64,000 nucleotides of DNA from Dictyostelium firmibasis (GCA_036169595.1 CM069767.1:1868501-1932500), one strand, 5' to 3'. Counted from the first letter of the stretch, positions 17,828-35,552 are shown. Made by a program: numbers and translations. Notes: generated by a model from the sequence alone, not told the origin.

Positions 17828-17989
17828 ATGAAAAGAAAGGTTTTATTAATGGGTAGAAGCGAGTCTGGTAAGACTTCTATGAGATCAATTATTTTTGCAA
17901 ATTATATTGGTACGTTTACTTTTATATCATTTAAGTGAATAAAAAAAAAAAAAAAAAAAAAAACTACCCGACTAATCCACATACATACA

Positions 17990-18033
<44 letters not shown>

Positions 18034-18969
18034 AAAAACGTATAAAACATAAAATAATAAATATTTAATAATGATAAAATAATATTAAAACTACACAAAA
18101 ATGGTTTTTAAAAATTTAAATTAAAATAATAATAATAATCAATAGCAAGAGATACAATGAGATTAGGAGTTACAATTGATGTTGAACATTCACATGTTAG
18201 ATTTTTAGGTAATTTAGTATTGAATTTATGGGATTGTGGTGGTCAAGAAGGTTTTTTAGAGAGTTATTTAACCACACAAAGAGATCATATCTTTAGAAAT
18301 GTGGAGGTGTTAATCTATGTATTTGATATTGAATCAAGAGAACATCAAAAGGATATTAAAAACTATAAATCATGTATTGAAGCCATCTCACAAAACTCAA
18401 AGGACGCAAAGATCTTTTGTTTAATTCACAAGATGGATTTGGTACCAGAGGATCAAAGAGATACACTTTTTAAAAACAAAGAACAAGAGATTAGACAAGC
18501 ATCCCTCCCATTGAAACCAACATGTTTTAGAACCTCAATTTGGGATGAAACTTTATACAAAGCATGGTCTTCTATTGTTTATTCATTGATTCCAAACGTT
18601 AAAGTACTCGAACATAATTTGGACAAGTTTTGCAAGATTTGTGAGGCTGATGAAGTTGTCCTCTTTGAGAAGGCAACCTTTTTAGTTATCTCTCACTCTG
18701 CTCGTAAGGTTCACAAAGATGTTCATCGTTTTGAAAAGATTTCCACCATCATTAAACAATTCTTTTTAAGTTGTAGTAAATCTCAAGCAAATTTCCAAGC
18801 AATGGAAGTCAGAAACTCAAATTTCGCCGCTTTCATTGACGCTTTCACCTCAAACACTTATATCATGGTCATCATGTCTGATCCAACAATTGAATCCTCC
18901 GCTACCTTATTAAATATTCAAGTTGCAAAATCACATTTTGAAAAATTCATTAATAGTACCTCAAATTAA
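17828..18969 (+). CDS. ragA: Rag small GTPase RagA/Gtr1
   Basis: Two exons: 17828-17909 and 18146-18969, joined in phase 1 (ATT G|CA) to restore the family sequence [11 protein letters not shown]; 301 residues. It is the GTP-binding half of the RagA/B-RagC/D heterodimer that recruits TORC1 to lysosomes when amino acids are present. The P-loop GRSESGKTS is residues 9-17. The switch region [28 protein letters not shown], the G4 motif HKMD and [16 protein letters not shown] are near-identical in wording to animal RagA. The C-terminal roadblock-type dimerisation domain includes [29 protein letters not shown] and [20 protein letters not shown]. The C-terminus is about ten residues shorter than human RagA. 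Confidence 0.97.
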
Positions 18970-19280
18970 AAAATAATAATAATTATTATTACAAAAAAAA
19001 AATACAAAAAAAAAAACATTTTTTTATAAATAATAAAATAATAAATAATAGTAATAGTAATAATAATAAAAAAAAATAAAAAAAAACATGTTAAAATTAA
19101 ATATACAACCACAAAAAACTTTCATCTCCAATAATAACAACTACACATCAGTAACTGTTAATTTTTTTTTTTTAAAAAAAAAAAATAAAAAAAAAAATAA
19201 AAATAAAAACAAAAAAAAAATATTACAACAAAAGTTTGTCTTCTGAATTTTCTTTTTTTTTTTTGTTTTTTTTTTTTTTT
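18970..19280. other. 3' flank of ragA
   Basis: 311 bp of AT-rich sequence with poly(A) and poly(T) runs; AATAAA-type signals follow the ragA stop. It leads directly into the U1 repeat unit. Nothing else seen. Confidence 0.7.
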
Positions 19281-19333
19281 TTTCCACTTTAGAATTTTCT
19301 ATTTAATTGTTGGAATTACTTCTAACGAAATTA

Positions 19334-19341
19334 AACCATAA
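19334..19341 (+). promoter_or_regulatory. DUSE-like upstream element of U1 copy 2
   Basis: AACCATAA ending 55 bp before the predicted U1 5' end at 19397, the same sequence and spacing as in copy 1. The position fits the known Dictyostelium upstream sequence element of snRNA genes (near ACCCATAA), with one mismatch. Confidence 0.65.
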
Positions 19342-19396
19342 ACATTGTTTGAATAATAATATTATAAATAATATTCATATTTTAATTTTTAATTTC

Positions 19397-19560
19397 ATAC
19401 TTACCTGTCATTATCAATATGTGATCATAAAGGCATATTCGATTGCAAAGATTTTAGACCATTGCACCAAAGGTTTGGTTTTTGTATGATCTTCAACAAA
19501 GAGGATTCAAATGACAAATTTATGGTAGTCGTGGATGTTGCGCTAGCGCACTTCCACAAC
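19397..19560 (+). ncRNA. U1 spliceosomal snRNA (copy 2)
   Basis: All U1 landmarks are present in order. The 5' splice-site-pairing end ATACTTACCTG is at 19397-19407. The stem-loop I loop GATCATAAAGG is near 19423-19433. The U1A loop ATTGCAC is at 19461-19467. The Sm site AATTTATGG is at 19517-19525. Stem-loop IV spans 19531-19557, with GTGGA pairing TCCAC and a CGCTAGCG tip. The 3' end is set by the base of stem-loop IV, so it is accurate to a few bases. The RNA functions in the U1 snRNP at the first step of intron recognition. The 5' end is perfectly complementary to the CAG|GTAAGTAT donor consensus; the donors in this window (GTAAGT, GTATGT, GTAAAT) are close matches. Confidence 0.96.
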
Positions 19561-19581
19561 CACACCCCAATTAATTTTAAA

Positions 19582-20035
19582 GAAAAAAAAAAAAATATAT
19601 TAATAATAATGATAAATTAATTAAGTCCTGTTTTACTATTTATTCAAATATTTTTTTTTATAAATAATAATAAAAAAAGGTACCACACCTATCTACTTAT
19701 ACTTTATTGAATGTTTAATATGCTCAAATGGTGTTATAATATGCTATCACAAGTTGTCACTTAAAAAATTAAAAATATTTTTTATTTTAGGGATATACCA
19801 AAATTCCAAGGTTTTAAATGATTCCCAACAATTCTTTATCCAAAATCGATATAGCAAATGTCAAAGTTTAAAATTGTAGTTAAATACATTGAATAAACTA
19901 AAATGGAACAGATGAAGATTTTAGAAATGGTTGAGATTTTATAGACGAAATTGAAGATCGGTTTTTTTTTTTTTTTTTTTTTTTTTGTTTTCTTTATTTT
20001 AAATTTTTTTTTTTTTTTATTTATTTAAAATTTAT
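19582..20035. other. Intergenic, downstream of U1 copy 2 and BUD13
   Basis: About 450 bp between the U1 gene and the BUD13 stop. The stretch 19675-19970 is less homopolymeric than usual spacers (GGTACCACACCTATCTAC..., GGTTTTAAATGATTCCCAAC...). It may be an old remnant, but no frame stays open and I see no homology. Confidence 0.6.
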
Positions 20036-21517
20036 CTACATATCTTCTACACTCCAATAATAAGATTCTTCAGCTAAATTTTGATTTCTTGATTGTTTAG
20101 AAATGAATTCTTTCTCAAAACCATTACTACGATCTACACCATCCCATCTATAGCCAGGTTTAATATTGAAACGATTTGAAGGGTAAGGACCTTTATATTC
20201 AGGTTTTCTATCTTCATCTTTTTTCTTTGATTTCTTTGAGTTCTTTTTCTTATTTCCTCCACCCAATAATGCCATTGGATCACCCCATCTATCTCTATCG
20301 ATCTGTTCACTATTTAAATCTTCATCATCGACGTATCTTGATAAAGGCTTATTGATATCACGTTCCATACGTTCTCTTTCCTCTTCCTCTTTTCTTTTTT
20401 TAACTTTTCCAACACCCCATTCCATATCTTTCTCCAATTCAATCTGATCCTCTAATCTCTTCTTTTCAATGTCCATTTCTTTCTGTTTCTTTGGATCTAC
20501 TTTTTTACCTGTAATCTTATCACGATATATAGTCTCTGCATTCCTACCCATCATTCTTTGTTGTTCTCTTAAAAATGTTTCTTTTTGTTCTTGATGTTTT
20601 TTATTCTCATCTTCCTCTTCTCCACCTTTTCTCTTTCTTGGTGGTGATAAGTCATCACTATCTTTATTTTTAATATTCCTATTTCTTGGTGGAGATAGAT
20701 CATTATCTTCTGCATTTGATCCTCTTTTCCTTGGTGGTGATAAATCTTCACTTTTATTTCTATTTCTTGGTGGTGATAGATCATTTGATCCTCTTTTTCT
20801 TGGTGGTGATAAATCTTCAATATTATTTCTTTTTCTTGGTGGTGATAAATCATTATCATCTCTATTTTCTACTCTTTTTCTTGGTGGTGATAAATCTTCA
20901 ATGTTATTTCTTTTTCTTGGTGGTGATAAATCATTATCATCTATATTTTGTACTCTTTTTCTTGGTGGTGATAAATCTTCACTATTATTTCTATTTCTTG
21001 GTGGTGATATATCGTTATCAGTAGTTTTTATATTTCTATTTCTCGGTGGTGATAGATCATTATCTTCATTTTTTGATTTATTACCTCTACTACTACTACT
21101 ATCTAAACTTTTATTTATACCAAATGAAATACTTCCAAAGCCATTATTATTATTATTATTATTGTTGTTCTTTTTTGTGGGTGGTTCAATTGTGATCCAT
21201 TGAGATGAAGAAGAGGAGGTAGGAGGAGGTATAAAATTGAATTGATCACTATTAACAATTATAGGTTTATCATCCTCGTCCTCATTCTCATCTTCTTCAT
21301 TAGAATCATTGTTATTATTAAATTTATTTTTTAACTTTTTTCTTTTATTTTCATTGTCATCTTTTGATATTATTTCTTGTTGTTCATCAATATCTACAAT
21401 TTTATTACCTGTTGTTGCTATTACTTTTTTTTTCTTTCTTTTTTTTTCTTTGTTACTATTACTATTATCATCATTTGATTCAATGGGTGTTAAATATCTT
21501 TTTAAATAGTCATTCAT
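20036..21517 (-). CDS. bud13: BUD13 homolog, RES (retention and splicing) complex
   Basis: Single exon, 493 residues. BUD13 is a core subunit of the RES complex (with Pml1/SNIP1 and Snu17/RBMX2), which joins the activated spliceosome and aids splicing and nuclear retention of pre-mRNA. The C-terminus is diagnostic: [14 protein letters not shown], then [14 protein letters not shown], then an acidic/basic helix, then [24 protein letters not shown] and a final WSVEDM. Residues about 150-300 hold eleven copies of (D/E/N)-D-(L/I)-SPPR-(K/N)-R. Animal BUD13 proteins also carry SPPR repeats there. The N-terminal residues are lysine- and D/E/N-rich, likely disordered and nuclear-localising. The U1 gene lies downstream of its 3' end. 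Confidence 0.95.
   Translation of the reverse strand: MNDYLKRYLTPIESNDDNSNSNKEKKRKKKKVIATTGNKIVDIDEQQEIISKDDNENKRKKLKNKFNNNNDSNEEDENEDEDDKPIIVNSDQFNFIPPPTSSSSSQWITIEPPTKKNNNNNNNNNGFGSISFGINKSLDSSSSRGNKSKNEDNDLSPPRNRNIKTTDNDISPPRNRNNSEDLSPPRKRVQNIDDNDLSPPRKRNNIEDLSPPRKRVENRDDNDLSPPRKRNNIEDLSPPRKRGSNDLSPPRNRNKSEDLSPPRKRGSNAEDNDLSPPRNRNIKNKDSDDLSPPRKRKGGEEEDENKKHQEQKETFLREQQRMMGRNAETIYRDKITGKKVDPKKQKEMDIEKKRLEDQIELEKDMEWGVGKVKKRKEEEERERMERDINKPLSRYVDDEDLNSEQIDRDRWGDPMALLGGGNKKKNSKKSKKKDEDRKPEYKGPYPSNRFNIKPGYRWDGVDRSNGFEKEFISKQSRNQNLAEESYYWSVEDM
20640..21065 (-). repeat. Coding minisatellite for LSPPRKR repeats in BUD13
   Basis: Eleven imperfect repeats, spaced roughly 30-45 bp, of a core reading TTTCTTGGTGGTGATAAATC on the plus strand. 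They encode [16 protein letters not shown] units separated by variable N/S/D-rich spacers. Long open frames on the plus strand here are by-products of the repeat. Confidence 0.9.
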
Positions 21518-21599
21518 AATTTTTATTTTATTTTATATTTTTTTTTTTTTTTTAAAAAAAAAATAAATGCATTAAAATTTAAAAAATGAAAAATGAATT

Positions 21600-21643
<44 letters not shown>

Positions 21644-22671
21644 GCATTCTGACAAAATTTTATCTAAAGACCACCCAAATTTGGGTGTTTTCTTTTATTC
21701 TACTTAAGTTTTTATTAAATTCCTATATATTTATATATATACATAGATTTTTTCTTTCCAAATTCAAAATTATTAAATATCATATTTAAACTTATCCTTA
21801 TTATTTAAATTAGATTTTATATTGATCAATGTTTATAAATTTTTTTTGAAAAAAAAAAAAAAAAAAAAAAAAGAAAAAAAAGAATCTTATATACATGTTT
21901 CATTAATTAATAAAATTTTTTTTTTTTTTTTTTAATTTTGGGAATGAAAAAAAAAAAAAAATATAATAAAAAAATAAAAAAAGGTTCTATTTTAACTGGT
22001 TAATCAAATATTTGGTAAAAATAACCTTTTGTTTCTCATCCCCCTATTTTAAATTATGGTGGAAAAAAAAAAAAAAAAAAAAACCGATACTTTTTTATGA
22101 TCTAATATTCGAAAGGGAAAAAAAAAAATATCTTTTTTTTTAATTAAATTATTTTTTTGAATTATATTTAATTTTTTTTTTTATTTTTTTTTAGTTTTTA
22201 ATTTTTTTTTATTTTCTAATTTTTTTTTTTTATTTTTTATTTTTTTTTTTTTGAAACTGTTTGCCCTTTGTACTGCTTTTAATTAATTACGTGTTGTTTT
22301 TAAAAATTCATTACCACAACTTATTTGTTCTAATAAAAAGAATAGTAATAAAAAAAAAAAAAAAAAAAAAAAATTTCACAAAGTTTGTGTGTGTATATTT
22401 TTTTTATTTTTTTTATATAAAAAAAACACTTGCCAAAAAAAAAAAATATTAACACAAAAATTTTTATCATTGCTCATAAAAATATCTTTTTTTTTTTTTT
22501 TTTTTTTCCAAATTAAATTAAAAACAAAAATTTTAAAATAAAATAAAATATTATAAAATATAATAAAATAAAACAAAAAAAATAAAATAATAAATAAATT
22601 AATTTTAAAAATAGTTGAATTAATTTTTTTAAAAAAATAAAAAGAAAATAATAATAATTTTATAATAAATA
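21518..22671. other. Divergent intergenic region between BUD13 and the bZIP gene
   Basis: 1.15 kb with two divergent promoters. It has long poly(A)/poly(T) runs and a perfect 16-bp palindrome CACCCAAATTTGGGTG at 21672-21687. GGTTCTATTTTAACTGGTTAATC around 21982 is one of the few unique patches. Frames in this spacer are homopolymer artefacts. Confidence 0.7.
21672..21687. promoter_or_regulatory. 16-bp perfect palindrome
   Basis: CACCCAAATTTGGGTG lies in the divergent BUD13/bZIP promoter region, about 155 bp from the BUD13 start. A perfect palindrome of this size with G/C-rich half-sites stands out against the surrounding A/T, and would suit a dimeric DNA-binding protein. Function not shown. 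Confidence 0.45.
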
Positions 22672-25647
<2,976 letters not shown>

Positions 25648-25872
25648 TAAAAAAACCAATTAAGAAATATATTTATTGTAAAGACAAAAATATTTTAAAT
25701 AGTAAAGATTTTTTTTCAAGAACTTATTTATTTTTTATTTTTTTATTTTTTTAATTTATTTCCGTTTGGTTTTATATTAATAGAGTTGGTTATTTAAATT
25801 TTTTTTGTTTTTTTTTTTTTTTTTTTTTGTATAGGTTTTTTTTTTTGTATATATTATTTTTTTGATATTAAT

Positions 25873-27412
25873 TTAATTAAAAGTTTTTAAAATATTTTGA
25901 TAAGAATTAACAGTATAATTTTGTTCATCCATTTTTTCCCATCTGTGTATACAATCTCTTAACCAAGCGAAATGAACCACTTTGATATTTGGATTTTTTA
26001 AAGCTTGTTGTGCTTTGGAGGTTCCTTCTTTAATGAAAATTAAATGGGTAGTATTTGAATCAATCTCCAAAGAGATTTTAGCACCAAAAGATTCTGTAAT
26101 TTTTGAAACTCTTGTGTGACACAACTTTGATGGATCAATTTGTTTTGGAAAAATACCACTAAAAACAATATTACACTCCATTAATACTGAACTCTTAATT
26201 TCATCAATAATCGATTTAACATGAATTGAGTTTATATCACCTCTTGATAAGAACTCACCTTGAATAGCTGGTAATAACCCTGAAAACATATCCAAGTATG
26301 GTAAATTTGTAATGATGTTTGAAGTTGTAGCGGTAGTTGTGGTTGTGGTGGGAGATGGTGATGATGAAGATGTTTGCTGTACACTTGATAGAATCAATTG
26401 ATTATTATTAAAATTATTATTATTTATAGGTTCTGTAATATTTGGAAATGGATACGCTTTCGATAACTCTTGAAATGAAAATGGATATTGATAAATTGGT
26501 GTAAAATCTTGAATTTCATTGTTTCCGTTATTTCTACCACTTGTATTACTACTATTGGTATTAAAAAATTTGAATGTATCTAATAATATTAAATTGTCTT
26601 GAAAATTTCTCCAAATATCCTCTCTATCATCTAATATTATCATTTGATTCGCTGCATCGAAATTAAATATTTTACTAAAATTTTGATTATTAAATACAAT
26701 ATACGGTTTATTTATTGAATTTATTGGTAGTGGTTCAACTGATTCTATAACTTCTTTGGTTATTACTTTTGTAAAAATTGATCTATTTGGGTCTAAAATT
26801 AATGCTAAATGTTCAACATCTTTTTTTTTTTTAAAAGAGAAAAAAAAAAAAATTATTATTATCATTATTATTATTATTTAATTTTTTTTTAGGTTATTAT
26901 AAATGAAAAAAATAAAAATAAAAAATAAATGAAAAAATTATAAATCTTACAATATTTTGGATGAAAAGAATATAAATAAATTTTAAATTGAGAAGAAAGT
27001 GATGAAAGGAATTCAATTGCATTTGGTCTTTGTTTAACATAAAATGTTTCATTTGTTTCAGTGATTGTAAATTTGTTAATTGAGCTATCTTTTAGATAAT
27101 AGCTTTCAGCATTTGGATCTTTGGTTGAATGCAGTATTGTATGATCGATATCAACTATTAAATACATTTTAGGTGAACCACTACTTGGTTTTGAATCAAA
27201 ATTTGGATTAATCCATGATCCATCTTTTGTTAATAAGCTTTTAATTTTCATTTCTACATGTTGGTTTGCTCCAATTAATTCACTAAATTTAGATTTTAGT
27301 GGTTGTTGTGGTTGTTGTGGTTGGTGATTATTTACATTGTTGTTATTGTTATTTGATGACGATGATGATGGTGATAATAAAATATTTTTTGAATTAATTG
27401 AAATTGGTGATA

Positions 27413-27443
<31 letters not shown>

Positions 27444-28814
27444 CTGTTGTTGTTGTTGTTGCTGTTGTTGTTGTTGTTGTTGTTGTTCTTGTTGTTGTTG
27501 TTGATTTGGATTTAATAAAGGTGGGCTATTTGAAAGTGATTGTTTTGGAGAAGTCATACCTGGTGTGCTATTATTGCTGTTACTACTATTCTGTTTTGTA
27601 GAGGAAGAAGAAGAGTATTTCTTTTTATCTCTATCACTTGATCTATCTCTTTTTGAGGATCTACTCTTTGAATATTTTGACCTTGAGGATGATCTTGAAG
27701 ATGATCTTTTTCTATATGAACTTCTTCTAGTTGATCTTGATCTACTTCGGGATGAATCTGAATAACTAGAACTTCTTGATCTTTTTGATCTTGAATATCT
27801 TCTACTGTATCTATCTCTTGATCTTGAACTATAATCATCACTTGATGAATCACTTCTGCTTCTACTTTTGCTTCTACTCCTACTTCTACTTCTACTTGAA
27901 CTATAACTCCTTCTTGAATATCTTTTTGATCTACTACTTCTACTACTACTATATCTGCTTCCACTACTATATTTTTTACTACCACTACTACTACTTTTAT
28001 AAGATGAACGATGATTTCTACTATCACTTCTACTTCTACTTCTACTTGAGGAGTGTGAATGACTTCTTGAACGAGATGATGAAGTTGATGAGCTTCTTCT
28101 GTGATGTCTACTACTTCTTCTATATCTATTACCATATCTATCTCTTGATCTTGAACGACTTGAACTATAACCTCTTCTTCTTCTTGATCTTGATCTTGAT
28201 CTTGATCTCGAGCTATCATCACTGTAGCTTCTACTCCTTTTCTTTTCTTTAAATTTTTTATAATCTCTTAATGACTCTTCAAAATCTAAATCCTCTTTTT
28301 TGTTATTCTCAGAGTATGCCAAAGGCATATATAATCTATCGCCAACAATTGATGGATATGCTATACTTTCTGGTCTATTATAAGTAACAATACCATTGCT
28401 ACTACTTCTCAATACAACATTGGCAACGGTAGTTCCATTACCCGTTACAATTATTGGTTCATTATCCACAACTGCATGATAATCTAAAACCTCACCACTT
28501 CCAACGTTTGCAACTACAATACCACCTTCATTAATTTGATCCATGTAATAATATTGAGTTGATTCACTATCAACAATCGATTCCACTTCTTTACCATTTA
28601 TTATTATTGTTGTAGTTGTGATTGATTTTGAATTTGTAGTTGATTCATTATTTTCTGTACATATTATTTCTTCACTATTTTGATCTTTTATTTTTTCTTC
28701 ATTTTTTGTGGTTGACATAAATTCTTGGTTTTTTCCCACTCCATCTTCAACAATTTCTCCATCACTTATATCTTCTTCATTGTCTTTGGAAATTTTATTT
28801 TCCTTTGATTTCAT
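25873..28814 (-). CDS. FCP1-type (FCPH + BRCT) phosphatase with RS-rich N-terminal half
   Basis: Two exons: 28814-26951 and 26819-25873, joined in phase 1 to give FHPKYYVEHLALILDPN; 936 residues. The FCP1/SCP-type phosphatase domain begins near residue 549, with the catalytic DxDxT motif as DIDHT (555-559), then KQRPNAIEFL and, after the join, ILDDREDIW, the second acidic motif. A C-terminal BRCT domain (about 830-925; CNIVFSGIF ... THLIF ... VVHFAWLRDCIHRW) completes the FCP1 layout. FCP1 removes phosphate from the RNA polymerase II C-terminal domain so that polymerase recycles. Unusually, residues about 190-400 are a dense arginine/serine (RS) region like that of SR splicing proteins, followed by a polyQ run. 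Whether this is the main FCP1 or a specialised paralog cannot be told here. Confidence 0.9.
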
Positions 28815-28899
28815 AATTATTAATTATTTTTTCAGAAAAAAAAAAAAAAAAACAAATAAAAAATAATGAAAGTGTGGATATTGGTTGTTTTACAATAAT

Positions 28900-28931
<32 letters not shown>

Positions 28932-29136
28932 CAGTCAGATAAAATTCGTTTAAATTTTTTTCAATTTTTATTTTTTTTTCATTTTTTTCGCAACCGTTAT
29001 TCTTATTTTTGCGTTTTTTCAATCACAATTAATAAAAAGATTTTTTTTTAGATACATGCAACAAAATATTTTGGAAAAAAAAAAAAAAAAAAAAAAAAAT
29101 TAAAAATAAACTACCAACACTCTTTTAAAACAAAGA

Positions 29137-29182
<46 letters not shown>

Positions 29183-29357
29183 CAATATAAAAAAATTACT
29201 AAAGTCAACTCCATAAGGGTGTTTGTAATTACTAAAGTCAACTCCATAAGGGTGTTTGTTTTTTATATTAAATTTTTTTTTTAAACAATAACAACAATGA
29301 TAACAATAACAACATTTTCATTTTATTTTTTTTTAATTGTTTTTCTTTTATTTAAAA
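28815..29357. other. Upstream region of the FCP1-like gene and 3' flank of the TIG gene
   Basis: 543 bp with long poly(T) runs, a CGCAACCG patch at about 28989 and a tandem 33-bp duplication at 29194-29259. AT-rich sequence before 29358 should hold the polyadenylation site of the TIG gene. No coding region. Confidence 0.7.
29194..29259. repeat. Perfect tandem duplication of a 33-bp unit
   Basis: Two adjacent identical 33-bp copies, 29194-29226 and 29227-29259. Each begins AATTACTAAAGTCAACTCC and ends in a GGGTGTTTGT core. The units are far less AT-biased than the spacer around them. They lie about 380 bp upstream of the FCP1-like start and about 100 bp past the TIG gene's stop. Confidence 0.9.
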
Positions 29358-32921
<3,564 letters not shown>

Positions 32922-35552
32922 TTAAAGTAGTTGAAGAATTAATAATAATGAAAAAATTAAAATTGACGAGTGAGAAATAATTATTGAATTATTATTCTCA
33001 GTATGTTTTTCTACTGGAGTAGGAGTTGGTTTTGGTGTATCAGTTGGTTTTGAGGTTGGTTTTGAGGTTGGTTTTGGAGTTTCAGTATTGAGTGCTTCAT
33101 TATCGTATTCAAATACTTGATTGCTTACAGATTGACCATTTACAGTGATATCAACAGCTAATTTCTTATTTGTTAATAATGGATCAACATTTGAGGAGAT
33201 AATTGAACAAGTTAGTTTGGTTGAATCAATTACTGAAACATTACCACATGATTTATTTCCAACATTAACTGTGATTAATGTTTGCTCGAAATTGGTTCCA
33301 TAAATTGTAACCATACCTCCTTCTTTTTGTTTAACACTTGTTGATGAAATAATTGTTGGTGGATTGTATGCTAAAAATAAAGGAGACGAAAACTTAGATT
33401 CCGAATTTTTAAATAAGAAGGAGACAGCATTCTTAACACCACTACCTGGTGGTGCAGAGCATGTAAGTGTTTGTCCATTAACTATAGTTAGTGAATCACA
33501 TGATTGATTTGCAACCATAATTTTAAGATTGTTATTATCTTTGGCACTAAAGAATGAACCGGTGACAGTTACTTTTGATCCAGATGTATCTGAAGAACTT
33601 ATAGATTTAGCTACTGGTTCAAGGTTAATATTGAGGACATCAGAAATAGAGTTCGAAATACCATCAACACTAATGAGTGCATTTGGATCGCTTAAGAAAT
33701 TACTTGGTAAATCAAAGGTAGCTGTACCATTTTCAAGAGATGAAGCAGTTAAATCATTTCCATTGATATCAACCTTAATGAATTTTGAATTTGGGCCAAG
33801 GTTTTTACCAGTAATTTGCAATTTATTATCAGCCAATTGAGTTGCAATCAATGAACTTGGTGATTGGTAATTGAAATCAACTTCCATTGAAGTTTGGTCA
33901 ACTAGTATCGTGGATTTAATAGAACCACATCCGGGTGATAATTTACATGATGCTGAAGATGAATCTGAGCCAATTGCAAAATTAGAGCAATCAACACTTT
34001 GGTTTCTTGAATCTAAAAGTGAAATTGATGTTTTTGAAGTTGGATCTAAATACCCACCAACAAACACAATCTCTTGACCTTCAGTCGATGGAAGACTACT
34101 TATTTTTGAAATATATGGAGTTGGAGAAACACTAAATTGGTTTGAAGCATCTTGACCATCATATACTGATATTGAGGATTTTGAAAAATTTGTTGGCAAA
34201 TTGAAGGTAAGATAGGATTCCTTTTCATCATCAAAACCAATAACTAAAAGGTTCAATGCTACTGTTGATCCTGAATTTAAAGCTTTAATAGATGAATCGG
34301 ATTTACCCAAGTTTGAACCGGTTATTGTAAATAAAGTTGATCCAGTTTTTTGATCAATTTTAGTGATTTGTGGAATACCATAAGAGTATAATAATTCATT
34401 GGTGCTTTTAATACCATCTATTGTAACAACAACTTTAAGATTTTTTGAACCGTTTTGTGTTGTAGCTGGTGGTAATTGGCACATGAGGTCAGTAGATAAT
34501 TGTGAAACAACTTTACAAGCGTATGCGCCTACTGAAACAGTTGTCTCTGAAGTACCTGATCCTTTTAAACATTTACCAGAGATAGTAATAAGGCCACCGA
34601 CTCCTTTGGAAACTTCTTTATCAACAGATTGAGGAACAGATGGGATAATAACATAATAAGGAACTGTTTGAGCGTTAGTGCCAACGGTTACTAATATTGA
34701 GGAGTTTGAAGAATATTTAGAATCATATGTAATTTGGATTTTGGAAGTATCACTAGAGGTTATAAAGGAACTAATATCATCTTGACCCAATTTTACATTT
34801 ATTACCTTTTTATCTATCCAAAAGTTTTGACCAGTGATTGCAATTAAGCCATTATTAAGTGTAACAGTAGAGATAACAGGATTGGCAAAATTCACTACAA
34901 ATTCTTGAGAATTGATAATTAGTTTAATGGTACCATATCCACCTGAGCTTTTAACCGATAATTTTGTTGCATCGGTATTGGAAGCAATACCCAAAGAAAC
35001 AGCTCTTGAATTATAATTACCAGAAATACTTGAAACATCAGCACCAAACAATAGGAAATTTCCAGACATAGGTGCAGCAGCTCCAGCGGTTGTTGGTGGC
35101 TCCCATTTAACTTCTGTTGGTACTGGATATGGGATTGGTGTCTTACTTTGATCGATTTGATATATAGTGTTGGGGGTAGCTAACTTTGATGCTTTTACTG
35201 TTACTAAACCAGCTAATTTTGTAAAGTCTAAATCAGCACTTTTACAAACTGGAGCATTAGCATTAGTAGTATCACATGTAAATGGAATGGAATAATCTGG
35301 TAAAACTTTATTTGATGATAAAATTATTTCATTGATTTTAAAATCAACACCAGTACCAGTATATTGTAACTTTTTTCCAACCACTGACACAGAATCTTTA
35401 AAAAATTATTTAATTAATTATCATTTTTATTATAATTTTTACTATTATTTTTTTTTTTTTTTTTAATTTTAAAACTTACATCCTGCATCAACATTTTTAA
35501 ATATTGTTAGTGACAAAGTAATAAATAAAAATAAAAACCTATTTATTAGCAT
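32922..35552 (-). CDS. TIG/IPT-repeat cell-surface protein, copy B
   Basis: Two exons: 35552-35480 (signal peptide MLINRFLFLFITLSLTIFKNVDA) and 35395-32922, phase 1; 848 residues. It is a tandem paralog of the gene at 29358-32224: same intron position and phase, shared N-terminal block (VSVVGKKLQYTG; CKSADLDFTKLAG against CKSTDLDFTKLIG) and co-linear TIG repeats (GLIAITGQNFWIDKKV, GGLITISGKCLKGSGT, GGMVTIYGTNFEQT). About seven TIG domains, then a K/P/T stalk of SKPTSKPTDTPKPTPTP type and a hydrophobic tail (IIISHSSILIFSLLLILQLL), consistent with GPI or membrane anchoring. Likely displayed on the cell surface in adhesion or recognition; the ligand is unknown. Confidence 0.87.

Larger units (their letters stand above)
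19281..19581 (+). repeat. Right copy of the inverted U1 snRNA duplication
   Basis: Matches the reverse complement of 2119-2430 from the TTTCCACT motif through the upstream element, the RNA and about 20 bp of 3' flank. Beyond AATTAATTTTAA the two copies have nothing in common, so the duplicated unit is about 300 bp: one snRNA gene with its own promoter. Confidence 0.9.

Noticed and set aside
19307-19489. Plus-strand frame through the second U1 copy, and its counterpart at 2211-2498
   Set aside because: They run through the U1 promoter and RNA; the conservation between the two places is due to the snRNA, not to a protein.
18970-20035. The 300-bp repeat around 19400 as a transposon end or LTR
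   Set aside because: The unit is fully explained as a U1 snRNA gene with its promoter; no element body joins the two copies.
27554-28222. 222-codon minus-strand frame rich in D, Q, E, V and I
   Set aside because: Frame-shifted reading of the RS-coding region of the FCP1-like gene; the repetitive codons keep other frames open.
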